From Leifsonia sp. AK011 (GTDB taxonomy: Bacteria; Actinomycetota; Actinomycetes; Actinomycetales; Microbacteriaceae): 64,000 nt of DNA. Below the pieces are notes generated by a model, which did not search any database, was not told the DNA's origin, and saw nothing but the letters and a program-made list of their open reading frames with translations. Within the stretch, counting starts at the first letter, position 1, and every line of letters starts with the position of its first letter. This document shows, one piece after another, positions 26,021-34,187 of the stretch. Location: assembly GCF_013410945.1 (NCBI RefSeq), contig NZ_JACCCH010000001.1, positions 496,001 to 560,000 on the forward strand, read 5' to 3'. The translations under genes were made by a program, and so were the position numbers.

Positions 26021-27237
26021 ATCACCCGGGTCAACGCGTCAGTCTTCGCACCTAGGGCCGCTGAAATGGACTGGCCAACGGCTGCGCCGAGGAGGGGTGG
26101 AACGGCATTCCCGACTTGCTCGTACTGATCCACACGCGAGCCGGTGAACTGATAAGCGTCAGGGAAGGATTGGATTCGCGCGGCTTCGCGGACGGTGAAT
26201 GCGCGGTCCTGGTCGTAGTGGAAATAGGCACCCCAGTGCGGATCGCATTTCGTGAGAATTGTCGATGCGAGCCCATCAGGATGCACTCGACCGTAGCGCT
26301 TGGTGTGGTCCGTTCGGCGAGCGCTCTGCATGCCTTTGGGGAGGAGGTCGAAGGGTATGTCAGTCCAATTGCCACCTTGGGGGATATGGGCGAGACGTTC
26401 AAGATTCACCGTAGAGAGCCGTGCGGCCTCGTGGTTGAAGACCCCAGGGCTACCCGCTCGGAGAGCTCTCTGGTAGTCGTTAGTAGGAGCGGTAGCGTAC
26501 GCCTTCACTCGAGCCCCAAGCTCGCCGTTTTCGAGTCGGGGGAGATCACTAATTGCGTCCGAAACTGTGGTGTGGGGAGGTAACTCGACTGACCTTGGCA
26601 GAGCTACCAGTTGTCGTCCTCCGAACCGGGATGTGAAGTTCACTCTCATCGGCGCGTGACGATAAGGAACAGGAAACGCGGGTTGCACACCGTTGCCCTT
26701 TTGAACCGCGAGGACGATAGTCCGCCAACGGGTCTGTGGTACTCCAAAGTGCGGCGCATAGAGAATTTGGACGTCCGCCGAATAGTCGAGATCCTCCAAC
26801 GACTGGAGTATTGCAGACAAGGTAGCGCCGTTCTGGAACGACACCAGACCAGGGACGTTCTCGATCAAGACGGCGCGTGGACGGAACTCTTCAACAAACC
26901 GCAGGAACTCCCTAAATAGATGGTTCCGTCGGTCCTCGGTCGATCTCAACGGTGCATTGATGGAGAAACCCTGGCAGGGTGGGCCACCTGCGATGAGGTC
27001 GAGTTCGCCCGGGCGGAGTCCTAGATCCCGGCGAACGGCTCCAGCGTCCACCCATCGGATATCTCGTGAGTCGACCGTTGTCTCTGAATGGTTAAGTGCG
27101 TAGGTGGCCGCATAGGTCGGGACGAGTTCGTTCGCGTAGAGAGTCCGGAAGCCTGCCTCGCGAAGCCCTTCGGAGAGGCCGCCCGCCCCCGCAAACAAGT
27201 CGATTGAGGTGAGACCTGCCATTGGCTCGCGTTCCAT
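26017..27237 (-). CDS. DNA (cytosine-5-)-methyltransferase
   Basis: 406 residues with C5-MTase motifs in order: I (DLFAGAGGLSEG, 13-24), IV with catalytic C88 in GGPPCQGFS, VI ENVPG (126-130), VIII region QTRWRTIVLAV, target-recognition region about 175-320 and motif X (QVGNAVPP). It should protect host sites from the linked NotI-like nuclease. ATG at 27237 or at 27222 (MAGLTS) could be used; the latter starts nearer to motif I. Divergent from the SLATT-RT operon, with about 290 bases between. Confidence 0.93.
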   Translation of the reverse strand: MEREPMAGLTSIDLFAGAGGLSEGLREAGFRTLYANELVPTYAATYALNHSETTVDSRDIRWVDAGAVRRDLGLRPGELDLIAGGPPCQGFSINAPLRSTEDRRNHLFREFLRFVEEFRPRAVLIENVPGLVSFQNGATLSAILQSLEDLDYSADVQILYAPHFGVPQTRWRTIVLAVQKGNGVQPAFPVPYRHAPMRVNFTSRFGGRQLVALPRSVELPPHTTVSDAISDLPRLENGELGARVKAYATAPTNDYQRALRAGSPGVFNHEAARLSTVNLERLAHIPQGGNWTDIPFDLLPKGMQSARRTDHTKRYGRVHPDGLASTILTKCDPHWGAYFHYDQDRAFTVREAARIQSFPDAYQFTGSRVDQYEQVGNAVPPLLGAAVGQSISAALGAKTDALTRVI

Positions 27238-27444
27238 TTCTCGAGATTACGTGATCGGCAGGAGGCCATCACGCTCAGTCACGAGTGTGTCCCAGTTGTT
27301 GCTAGTGCCTCCATGACCGACGTTAGTCGTGGCTTGTGACACTGGACCTTGGAACAGCGGACATAGCCTCGGCACATTTTGAGAGAGATGCAGCCGGGAG
27401 CAACGCCGTCTAGTGATAGCTTCTCACTTGGCTCGGTCGCCATG

Positions 27445-27473
27445 GTGACGCGCAAGCGAAGCCTTTGTATATA
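27445..27473 (+). promoter_or_regulatory. Candidate promoter of the SLATT-RT operon
   Basis: GTGACG at 27445-27450 (four of six to TTGACA), a 17-base spacer and TATATA at 27468-27473, an unusually AT-rich -10 for this chromosome. Transcription would start near 27480, leaving a leader of about 50 bases with AAGGAG at 27519-27524. Confidence 0.6.
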
Positions 27474-27529
27474 TCGCAGCGATGCTGTCGCGCTCGGCGT
27501 GACCTCAGCCCCTACTCCAAGGAGCACGA

Positions 27530-28270
27530 ATGAATAGTGGACGCCTCTCCGGGCCCCACACTGACGAAGGTCAGGGGCGGCCGAGCCCTAAATCTGTGCA
27601 TCAACTCAAGGCGGGCCTCGAGCATCGCGTGAAGCGCACCTATCGCGCGCGCCTTGAGACAGCTCGGCGGCTGGAGACTCGAGGAGTGCTCTGGAACGCA
27701 GTGTTAGTGACTTCTGCCGTCGTGCTGGCCATAAATGGTGTGATTCAGATCATCGCCCCGGAGATATTCGGCAGTCGCGGTGCAACTATGTTCGCGGTGG
27801 TGAGCATCCTCACACTCGTGAACTCGCTCCTAGTCGCGAGCGCGAACTACCCAGTAAGGGCATTGCAGTACTTCAGGGCGTATAGGGACCTACAGAGGTT
27901 CTGGGCCGAGCTTGACTCGACGAGTGTCAGGCGCATGCCTGACTTGGCCAACTGGGAGGCTCGCTATCAGCGTCTCCTGGATGAAGTGCCAAACCATACT
28001 CAGGCGGACTTTAGGGTTGCCTTCCCGCCGCGACTTCGGGCGTACTGGGCGTGGAAAGACCGAAGGGCGCGATCCCGGCTCGGCGCTCGGGGCAGCTCAC
28101 GTCCCCCGTACGTAGCCACCGAATCCCACGAGCTTCTCCTCCTGGGACCCTGGGCCTTCGCTAGACTCCGTGTCCTTAGCAGCTGGGCATTCACCTACCT
28201 CCCTCTAGCGCTCGCAGTCCTCGTAGCTCTCACGCTGATCCCGACAGTCCGATGGTTCCTCAGTGAATGA
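27530..28270 (+). CDS. SLATT-domain membrane protein, partner of the reverse transcriptase
   Basis: 246 residues. Residues 28-165 have the SLATT pattern: an Arg/Lys-rich amphipathic helix (LEHRVKRTYRARLETARRL), two membrane helices (about 53-75 and 85-104), then a helix and a C-terminal motif YQRLLDEVPNHTQADF that matches the Y..iL...eNH...D ending of SLATT_5. A third hydrophobic helix lies at about 220-241. SLATT proteins are predicted membrane-damaging effectors in conflict systems; SLATT_5 members are, as I recall, often next to reverse transcriptases. It overlaps the RT gene by eight bases, so coupled expression is expected. Confidence 0.85.
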   Translation: MNSGRLSGPHTDEGQGRPSPKSVHQLKAGLEHRVKRTYRARLETARRLETRGVLWNAVLVTSAVVLAINGVIQIIAPEIFGSRGATMFAVVSILTLVNSLLVASANYPVRALQYFRAYRDLQRFWAELDSTSVRRMPDLANWEARYQRLLDEVPNHTQADFRVAFPPRLRAYWAWKDRRARSRLGARGSSRPPYVATESHELLLLGPWAFARLRVLSSWAFTYLPLALAVLVALTLIPTVRWFLSE

Positions 28271-29651
28271 GGCCGATGCGAAGAGAGCAGTGTTTGTCAA
28301 CCTGACGGCCCCTGAGAGCCTCATAGAGATGGCTCGGAAAGAGGCTGCGAGGAGCCATGCACGAGGGCGTGACGGCCAGTCGCCGACCAGATTCGCGCGT
28401 GACTTGCCGAGCTACGTCGAGAAGCTAAGCTCTGAGTTGCAAGCCGGCGAATATCGATTCATCGCCTACCGGCAGGTTCTTGCCTCTAAAGGTGCTGGCA
28501 AGGTCCCGCGGGTGATATCGGTCCCATCTGCACGGGATCGGGCTCCACTCAAGGCGATTCTGAGGTATCTGCACCGCCTGGTCCCTGAATCACAGCCCTC
28601 TCTCGCGCAGCAGGTAATCCGCGACTTGATCGCTGCAATCGACACACGGAGCTTCAAGCACTTCGTACGTGTAGACGTCGAAGACTTCTATCCGTCGATC
28701 TCCCACGATTCTGCCGTCGCAGCAATAGACCGGTTCGTCGACTTAGACGAGGTGAGAAAGATCCTGCACTCTGCAATATCTACTCCGACGCTCAAACACA
28801 ATGCGACCTCGAGGGGAGCGCGTTCGACGAGAGGCGTCCCCCAAGGACTGTCTATCTCCAATTCGGTGGCGGAACTTGTGATGCAAGATTTCGATGCCAA
28901 GTGGAAATCACGCACGGATCTGGCCTACTTCCGTTACGTGGACGACATCCTGGTCCTGACTCGTCGCCGCAAACACCGTTTGGTGTTCAAAGAAATCAAA
29001 GACGACCTAAACCTGCTTGGCCTCCGCTGCCACGAGCTGGCAGTTGCCGGCTCCAAGAGCACTTGGGGAACCTTGGAGCTTCCGGTCGACTATCTCGGAT
29101 ACTCAGTTTCGGCGGGGTCGATCTCAGTCCGGGACGAGACTGTTAGTCGCCTGAAGGAGAAGATCGCCCAACGATTCTTGCGGTACCGACGCGCGCTCTC
29201 AGATCGCCCGATTGCCCTTTCCGCTGAAGAATGGCAGGCAAGTTGCGAAGTCCGGCTGCGATGGTACTTGGACCTGACGATTGCCGGCTGTGTTCTGGAT
29301 GAACACCGAAGAGGTTGGATTCACTACTTCGCGCTAATGAATGATTTCAAGCTCCTGCGGGAGCTCGACTATTTCGTGGTCCGAAAAGCCGCCACAACCG
29401 TGGGCCTCAAGCCGAAGTCGTTCGTAAAAGCCTTCCGACGCGCGGCTCGGTCTAGATCCGACCGCTCTGGATACGTTCCCAACTTCGATCTCTACACATC
29501 TGATCAACAGCGGGATGTGCTCCGAGACATCTTCCTCTTCCCTGAAGAACAGATCTTGGCTAGTTCAGACGAGGCTGTCGCCGAGTGGTTTTATCGTCGC
29601 CTCCGTCGCGAGATCGACGCCCTCGAGACTGATCTCGCGATTGCTTACTAG
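28263..29651 (+). CDS. Reverse transcriptase of a SLATT-associated defence system (DRT-like)
   Basis: 462 residues with ordered RT motifs: RT2/A VDVEDFYPSI (D138, D141), RT4 GVPQGLSISN (191-200), RT5/C YVDD (225-228) and RT7 DYLGYSVS (276-283). The catalytic aspartates are intact. There is no maturase X domain or HNH endonuclease, and residues 300-462 are an alpha-helical extension without a motif I know. Group II intron, DGR and retron contexts are not seen. With the SLATT partner and the neighbouring R-M genes it looks like a UG/DRT-type antiphage RT; which group cannot be assigned by eye. Confidence 0.9.
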   Translation: MNEADAKRAVFVNLTAPESLIEMARKEAARSHARGRDGQSPTRFARDLPSYVEKLSSELQAGEYRFIAYRQVLASKGAGKVPRVISVPSARDRAPLKAILRYLHRLVPESQPSLAQQVIRDLIAAIDTRSFKHFVRVDVEDFYPSISHDSAVAAIDRFVDLDEVRKILHSAISTPTLKHNATSRGARSTRGVPQGLSISNSVAELVMQDFDAKWKSRTDLAYFRYVDDILVLTRRRKHRLVFKEIKDDLNLLGLRCHELAVAGSKSTWGTLELPVDYLGYSVSAGSISVRDETVSRLKEKIAQRFLRYRRALSDRPIALSAEEWQASCEVRLRWYLDLTIAGCVLDEHRRGWIHYFALMNDFKLLRELDYFVVRKAATTVGLKPKSFVKAFRRAARSRSDRSGYVPNFDLYTSDQQRDVLRDIFLFPEEQILASSDEAVAEWFYRRLRREIDALETDLAIAY

Positions 29652-29803
29652 GAGCTCTTCGCGTACCCTAGACAGGTTGCGCATCCGCGCACACACGTGT
29701 GCCTCCCATGTAAGTCCGGGAAGCAGGCACGCCGACAAGTGATCTTGGGTGAAGCATCCGTTCAATACGGAAGCGTCACGGTAACCAGAACAGGAGTACA
29801 ACC

Positions 29804-30040
29804 ATGGCAGCAGTCTGCCAGGTGACCGGAGCCGTTCCCGGCTTTGGGCACAACATCTCGCACTCGCACCGACGCACCAAGCGTCGTTTCGACCCGAACA
29901 TCCAGAAGAAGACCTACTACGTGCCTTCGCTGCGCCGTAACGTCACGCTGACGCTGTCCGCCAAGGGCATCAAGGTGATCGACGCTCGTGGCATCGAGTC
30001 CGTGGTCAAGGACCTTCTTGCACGTGGGGAGAAGATCTAA
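29804..30040 (+). CDS. rpmB: 50S ribosomal protein L28
   Basis: 78 residues, full length, [29 protein letters not shown] start typical of actinobacterial L28. It lacks the CxxC pairs of zinc-binding L28, so it is the zinc-free form. AGGAG upstream. First gene of rpmB-rpmG-rpsN-hup; overlaps rpmG by one base. Confidence 0.96.
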   Translation: MAAVCQVTGAVPGFGHNISHSHRRTKRRFDPNIQKKTYYVPSLRRNVTLTLSAKGIKVIDARGIESVVKDLLARGEKI

Positions 30041-30207
30041 TGGCTAAGCAGCAGGACGTTCGTCCGATCATCAAGCTCCGCTCCACCGCGGGCACCGGCT
30101 ACACCTACGTGACGAAGAAGAACCGTCGCAACAACCCCGACCGCCTCGTGCTGAAGAAGTACGACCCGGTGATCCGCCAGCACGTTGAATTCCGCGAGGA
30201 GCGCTAA
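30040..30207 (+). CDS. rpmG: 50S ribosomal protein L33
   Basis: 55 residues ([21 protein letters not shown]). No cysteines, hence the zinc-independent form. The ATG at 30040 shares its A with the rpmB stop. Three bases separate it from rpsN. Confidence 0.95.
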   Translation: MAKQQDVRPIIKLRSTAGTGYTYVTKKNRRNNPDRLVLKKYDPVIRQHVEFREER

Positions 30208-30210
30208 GAC

Positions 30211-30516
30211 ATGGCCAAGAAGAGCAAGATTGCCAAGAACGAGCAGCGCAAGGTCATCGTCGAGCGCTACGCCGCACGCCGCCTTGAGCTGAAGAAGGCA
30301 CTCGTCGACCCGAACGGAACCGACGAGTCCCGCGAGGCCGCACGCGTCGGCCTGCAGAAGCTCCCCCGCAACGCATCGCCGGTGCGCGTGCGTGGCCGTG
30401 ACTCGATTGACGGACGCCCCCGCGGTTTCCTCAGCCAGTTCGGCATCTCGCGCGTTCGCTTCCGCGAAATGGCGCACCGGGGCGAATTGCCCGGAATTAC
30501 CAAGTCAAGCTGGTAG
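30211..30516 (+). CDS. rpsN: 30S ribosomal protein S14
   Basis: 101 residues, the long zinc-free S14 type, with the S14 signature ([23 protein letters not shown]; conserved core [14 protein letters not shown]). It lacks the CxxC...CxxC of the short zinc form. It belongs with L28 and L33 to the trio that is often Zur-controlled in Actinobacteria, but I see no Zur-like dyad upstream of rpmB here. Confidence 0.95.
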   Translation: MAKKSKIAKNEQRKVIVERYAARRLELKKALVDPNGTDESREAARVGLQKLPRNASPVRVRGRDSIDGRPRGFLSQFGISRVRFREMAHRGELPGITKSSW

Positions 30517-30571
30517 ATTTCAGGCGCTAAACACGCTCCACCAATTGCATGAGGTCCGAGGAGGACATTCA

Positions 30572-30859
30572 ATGGCTGACAAGTCACTAAACCGTACCGA
30601 GTTCGTCGCGGCAGTCGCCGCAGAGTCTGGCCAGAGCCAGGCGACCGTGAGCGCCGTCGTGGACTCGATCTTCTCCGTGCTGGCCAGCTCGGTGAGCGAG
30701 GGCACCAAGGTCTCCATCCCCGGATGGATCGCCGTCGAGCGCACGTTCCGTGCCGCCCGTGCCGGCCGCAACCCGCAGACGGGTGAGGCCATCGAGATCA
30801 AGGCGAGCAACGGCGTGAAGATCAGCGCCGGCAGCAAGCTCAAGGCAGCAGCCAAGTAA
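30572..30859 (+). CDS. HU-family DNA-binding protein
   Basis: 95 residues. The bacterial HU/IHF fold is clear (LNRTEFVAAVAAESGQSQ, VSIPGWIAVERTFRAARAGRNPQTGEAI). It lacks the Lys/Ala-rich tail of mycobacterial HupB. GAGGAGG precedes the ATG at 30572. Last gene before a strong terminator. It packages DNA in the nucleoid. Confidence 0.93.
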   Translation: MADKSLNRTEFVAAVAAESGQSQATVSAVVDSIFSVLASSVSEGTKVSIPGWIAVERTFRAARAGRNPQTGEAIEIKASNGVKISAGSKLKAAAK

Positions 30860-30883
30860 TTCCGCTTCACCAGAAGCACGCTT

Positions 30884-30917
30884 GAGGGCGACGACCGCGA
30901 AGGTCGTCGCCCTTTCG
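30884..30917 (+). terminator. Rho-independent-type terminator after the HU gene
   Basis: Perfect 11-base stem GGGCGACGACC / GGTCGTCGCCC (30886-30896 and 30902-30912), loop GCGAA, followed by TTT. Confidence 0.85.
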
Positions 30918-30920
30918 CCT

Positions 30921-30926
30921 TAAGCT
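30921..30926 (+). promoter_or_regulatory. -10 element, leaderless start of the copD-ctaG fusion gene
   Basis: TAAGCT, six bases before the GTG at 30933. Confidence 0.6.
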
Positions 30927-30932
30927 TGACCA

Positions 30933-32906
30933 GTGCCCCGAACAGTGAAGATCGCAGCCCCAGCGATCCTGATCCTCGCGGCACTCGCGACCGTGCTCGC
31001 AGGCCTCGCCTACGGCGGCGGCGCAGCAGCACCCCTCCTGCTCGACCCGGGCCCCGTCGTGCGCTACGGCCTCCCCATCGCCAAGATGCTCGTCAACCTC
31101 GGCGCAGCGGGCGCACTCGGCGCACTCGTGCTCGCCGGGTTCGCCCTCGACGCGAAACGGCCGGAGTACGGCAGGGCGCTCGATGTGGCAGCGGCGTCCG
31201 CGGCCGTGTGGACCGTGGCATCCGCCGCCACAGCACTGTTCACGTTCATGAGCGTGTTCAGCCAGCCGTTCCGACTCGACAACGAGTTCGGCGAACTGCT
31301 CGCCAACTTCCTCACCGCCACCGAACTCGGCCAGGCGTGGCTCACCAGCATGCTCGTAGCGGCGGCCGTCACCGCGCTCGCCTTCGCCGTGCGCAACCAG
31401 ACGGTGCTCGCGTTCGTCGCCATCCTCGCCGCCTACGGGATGCTGCCCCCCACCCTCCAGGGACACCGCGGTGGCACGGCCGACCACGACGCGGCATCCA
31501 CCGCCCTCTTCCTCCACGTGCTCTTCGCCGGAGCGTGGGTCGGCGGCCTGCTCACGCTCGTGCTCATCCGCTCCACCATGGACCGCTCCCGCCTCGTTGT
31601 TGTGCTCACCAGGTACTCGACGGTGGCCCTCATCTGCTTCATCGTGGTCGCCGTTTCCGGCTACGTGAGCGCGCTCATCCGCGTGCAGACCATTGACAAC
31701 ATGTTCACGCCCTATGGCGGGCTGATTGTCGTGAAGGTGCTGGCACTCCTCGCGCTCGGTTTCTTCGGGGCGATCCAGCGCCGCTGGATGATCGGCCGGA
31801 TGTCACGGCCAGCCGCCCGCGAACGCCCCTGGTTCACACTCCTCGTTCTCGGCGAGATCGCCTTCATGGGAATCGCGACCGGAGCCGCAGCCGCGCTCGC
31901 CCGCACCGCGACCCCCGTCACCGAGCAGACGGCCGAGGATCTCATCGACCCGAGCCCCGCCGAGATCCTCACCGGTCGGGCGCTCCCGCCACCCGCGGAC
32001 TTCGTGAACTACTTCACGCAGTGGAACATCGACCTACTCTGGCTGCTGGCGTGCGCCTTCGGCATCACGTTCTACGTGTTGGGGGTCATCCGGCTGAAGC
32101 GTCGCGGTGACTCGTGGCCCTGGTACCGCACCGTGCTGTGGATCAGCGGCCTGCTCGTGCTGTTCTGGGCCACCAACGGCGGCGTCAACCTGTACCAGAA
32201 GTTCCTGTTCAGCTCGCACATGCTCGCGCACATGACCATCGGCATGATCGTGCCGCTCCTGCTCGTGCCCGGGGCTCCGATCACCCTGGCGCTGCGGGCC
32301 ATCAAGAAGCGAGACGACGGCAGCCGTGGCATCCGCGAATGGCTCATGATCCTCGTGCACTCGCGCTTCTTCGCGATCCTCGCGAACCCGATCGTCGCCG
32401 CCGTGCTCTTCACGTTCTCGCTCTGGGTGTTCTACTACACGCCGCTCTTCAGCTTCGCGACGACCAACCACGTCGGCCACCAGTTCATGGTCGTGCACTT
32501 CCTGCTCGTGGGCTACCTGTTCGTCTCGTCGCTCATCGGCATCGACCCGGCGCCCTCACGGTTCCCGTACCCGGTGCGGCTCGTCGTGCTGCTGGCGACG
32601 ATGGCCTTCCACGCGTTCTTCGGCCTAGCGATCATGACGGGCACCGGCCTGCTGCTCGCCAACTGGTACGGCGCGATGGGCTGGGACCTTGGGTTCACGG
32701 CGCTGCAGGACCAGCAGTCCGGCGGCGGCATTGCCTGGAGCGTGGGCGAGATCCCCAACGCGATCCTCGCGCTCACGATCGTCTACCTGTGGTCGCGCAG
32801 CGACGCACGGGAGACGAAGCGACTCGACCGCCAGGCGGACCGGGACGGGGATGCCGAGCTCGAGGCGTACAACAAGATGCTCGCCGAGCGGGCGAAGCGG
32901 CGGTAG
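30933..32906 (+). CDS. CopD-CtaG fusion membrane protein (copper / cytochrome oxidase assembly)
   Basis: 657 residues with about 15 hydrophobic helices. The N-terminal half (about 1-330) is CopD-like (LFLHVLFAGAWVGGLLTLVLI, a His in a membrane helix). The C-terminal half (about 350-630) is CtaG/caa3-assembly-like (NGGVNLYQKFLFSSHMLAHM, HVGHQFMVVHFLLVGYLF) with the conserved membrane His residues expected for copper handling. This fusion is common in Actinobacteria and is thought to supply copper to cytochrome oxidase. Ends in a charged tail. Confidence 0.92.
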   Translation: MPRTVKIAAPAILILAALATVLAGLAYGGGAAAPLLLDPGPVVRYGLPIAKMLVNLGAAGALGALVLAGFALDAKRPEYGRALDVAAASAAVWTVASAATALFTFMSVFSQPFRLDNEFGELLANFLTATELGQAWLTSMLVAAAVTALAFAVRNQTVLAFVAILAAYGMLPPTLQGHRGGTADHDAASTALFLHVLFAGAWVGGLLTLVLIRSTMDRSRLVVVLTRYSTVALICFIVVAVSGYVSALIRVQTIDNMFTPYGGLIVVKVLALLALGFFGAIQRRWMIGRMSRPAARERPWFTLLVLGEIAFMGIATGAAAALARTATPVTEQTAEDLIDPSPAEILTGRALPPPADFVNYFTQWNIDLLWLLACAFGITFYVLGVIRLKRRGDSWPWYRTVLWISGLLVLFWATNGGVNLYQKFLFSSHMLAHMTIGMIVPLLLVPGAPITLALRAIKKRDDGSRGIREWLMILVHSRFFAILANPIVAAVLFTFSLWVFYYTPLFSFATTNHVGHQFMVVHFLLVGYLFVSSLIGIDPAPSRFPYPVRLVVLLATMAFHAFFGLAIMTGTGLLLANWYGAMGWDLGFTALQDQQSGGGIAWSVGEIPNAILALTIVYLWSRSDARETKRLDRQADRDGDAELEAYNKMLAERAKRR

Positions 32907-32914
32907 AGGGGACC

Positions 32915-32948
32915 GTTCGCTGAGGAGCGGCGAAGCCGCGTCTCGAAG
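32915..32948. repeat. Dispersed repeat, copy shared with crtYe
   Basis: 34 bases spanning GAGGAGCGGCG and CCGCGTCTCGAAG; 32 of 34 match 56490-56523. Confidence 0.7.
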
Positions 32949-32989
32949 CGCAGCCGACGTTGCTCGGTGGGGCGCCCTTCGAGACGGAC

Positions 32990-33136
32990 CTGCGGTCCTC
33001 CTCAGGGAGTGGGGAGGGGCGTGGCGGTTCTCCTCAGGGAGCGGGGAGGGGCGTGGCGGTTCTCCTCAGGGAGCGGGGAGGGGCCTGGCGGTCCTCCTCA
33101 GGGAGCGAGGCCGGCCCCGCGGTCCCCTCAGGGGGC
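32990..33136 (+). repeat. 32-base tandem repeat array
   Basis: About 4.5 units. The landmark CTCAGGGAG recurs at 33001, 33033, 33065 and 33097 (period exactly 32) and again, degenerate, at 33127. The unit also holds GGGGAGGGGC and GGCGGT. It ends beside the stop codon of the minus-strand gene at 33141. Non-coding in all frames as far as I can tell. Confidence 0.85.
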
Positions 33137-33140
33137 GGCG

Positions 33141-34112
33141 TTACTCGTAGCGGGCCGTGATGAGCAGCTCGTCGCCCGGGAGGAACGCGATCGCGTAGCT
33201 CACCGTGAAGGGCACGTCCTCGTCGAAGGTCGAGATCGTTCCGTCGAAGAGGCTGCGCACGTCCACGAGCAGGTGGGCAGTGCCCGGCGTGGATGGCACA
33301 ACCCACTCGCCCGCGCGCTCGCCCATGCGGATACTCACCTCGGGGTACTGCGCGATCGACCAGACCGGCGTGCTGGCGATGCGATTGCTCATCGACTGGC
33401 CGAACGGGCACCCCGTCGGCATCAGGATCTCCTGCGTCGCACACGTGTCGAGCGAGTCGTTCACGTCGGCCTGCACGAGCTCGATCATGTGGGCGTTCGG
33501 CTGCACGACGACGGCCGTGGGGATGGATGCCGCGGGCTCACTCACCGGCACGGTGACGGGCGGCGCGTCCAGGAACGTCGTCGCGTGCGACAGCGTCACG
33601 GCACCCGGGGTGAAGGCGAGGTACCCCTGCGGCTCGTCGGGGGTGGGGGTGACCAGGTCGAGCCCGTTGGCGGTGAATCGCGTGTCGCCGACGACCGTCA
33701 CGTAGACGGTGGAGAGTGGTCCGTCAGTGAACGTCCACTCGGGGAAGAGCCCGAAGGCTCGGCCCGTGGAGACGACGGAGAAGATGGTTGTTCCGGGGGT
33801 GTCATCCACCTTGTACGAGACGGTCACCCGGTGGACGCGGTTCTCGACCTCCTCGTCACTCTGGATCGTGACATCCGTGAGATCCGGCATGGTGGCGCGG
33901 CGCAGCAGCGTGTCGACGCCGTCGGCATCGTCAGGGATTCCGCCGATGATCTCGAGCGCGCCTGCTGCATCCTTGCGGGTGAGGGCATCGAGGTAGGAGC
34001 TCACGAAACCGGAGGCGGAGTAGAGCGAATTGTTAAGCGCGAGCACGGTGACACCGAACCCGCCGACAATGATTGCCGCGATAACGGACCAGGTGATGAT
34101 CTCGCGGCGCAT
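33141..34112 (-). CDS. Membrane-anchored extracytoplasmic protein, unknown function
   Basis: 323 residues: a single N-terminal membrane helix (about 8-28) then a soluble region with DALTRKDAAGALEIIG near residue 43 and two cysteines in DTCATQEILMPTGCPFG that could form a disulfide. Beta-rich C terminus. No family recognised, although the layout resembles lipoprotein-like or penicillin-binding accessory proteins. Start at the ATG 34112, six bases after a TAGGAT hexamer. Confidence 0.75.
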   Translation of the reverse strand: MRREIITWSVIAAIIVGGFGVTVLALNNSLYSASGFVSSYLDALTRKDAAGALEIIGGIPDDADGVDTLLRRATMPDLTDVTIQSDEEVENRVHRVTVSYKVDDTPGTTIFSVVSTGRAFGLFPEWTFTDGPLSTVYVTVVGDTRFTANGLDLVTPTPDEPQGYLAFTPGAVTLSHATTFLDAPPVTVPVSEPAASIPTAVVVQPNAHMIELVQADVNDSLDTCATQEILMPTGCPFGQSMSNRIASTPVWSIAQYPEVSIRMGERAGEWVVPSTPGTAHLLVDVRSLFDGTISTFDEDVPFTVSYAIAFLPGDELLITARYE

Positions 34113-34118
34113 GCCCAC

Positions 34119-34124
34119 ATCCTA
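34119..34124 (-). promoter_or_regulatory. -10 element, leaderless start
   Basis: TAGGAT on the minus strand, six bases before the ATG at 34112. Confidence 0.6.
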
Positions 34125-34175
34125 AGTTGTTCACCTGTGCATCGCTCATGACTCTGTCGTGCTCGGGGGAGGTCG

Positions 34176-34181
34176 TACAGT
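34176..34181 (+). promoter_or_regulatory. -10 element, leaderless start of the helicase gene
   Basis: TACAGT, six bases before the GTG at 34188; about 50 bases from the divergent -10 at 34119-34124. Confidence 0.6.
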
Positions 34182-34187
34182 GAATGA

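Noticed and set aside
27279-27446. Minus-strand ORF of about 55 codons with four cysteines (CISLKMC...CSKVQC), upstream of the methyltransferase
   Set aside because: It overlaps the likely promoter and leader of the SLATT gene, has no ribosome site and matches no Vsr or controller protein that I know.
29652-29803. Possible retron-type msr/msd RNA after the RT gene
   Set aside because: No inverted repeat or conserved retron features can be seen; the stretch most likely holds the rpmB promoter and leader.
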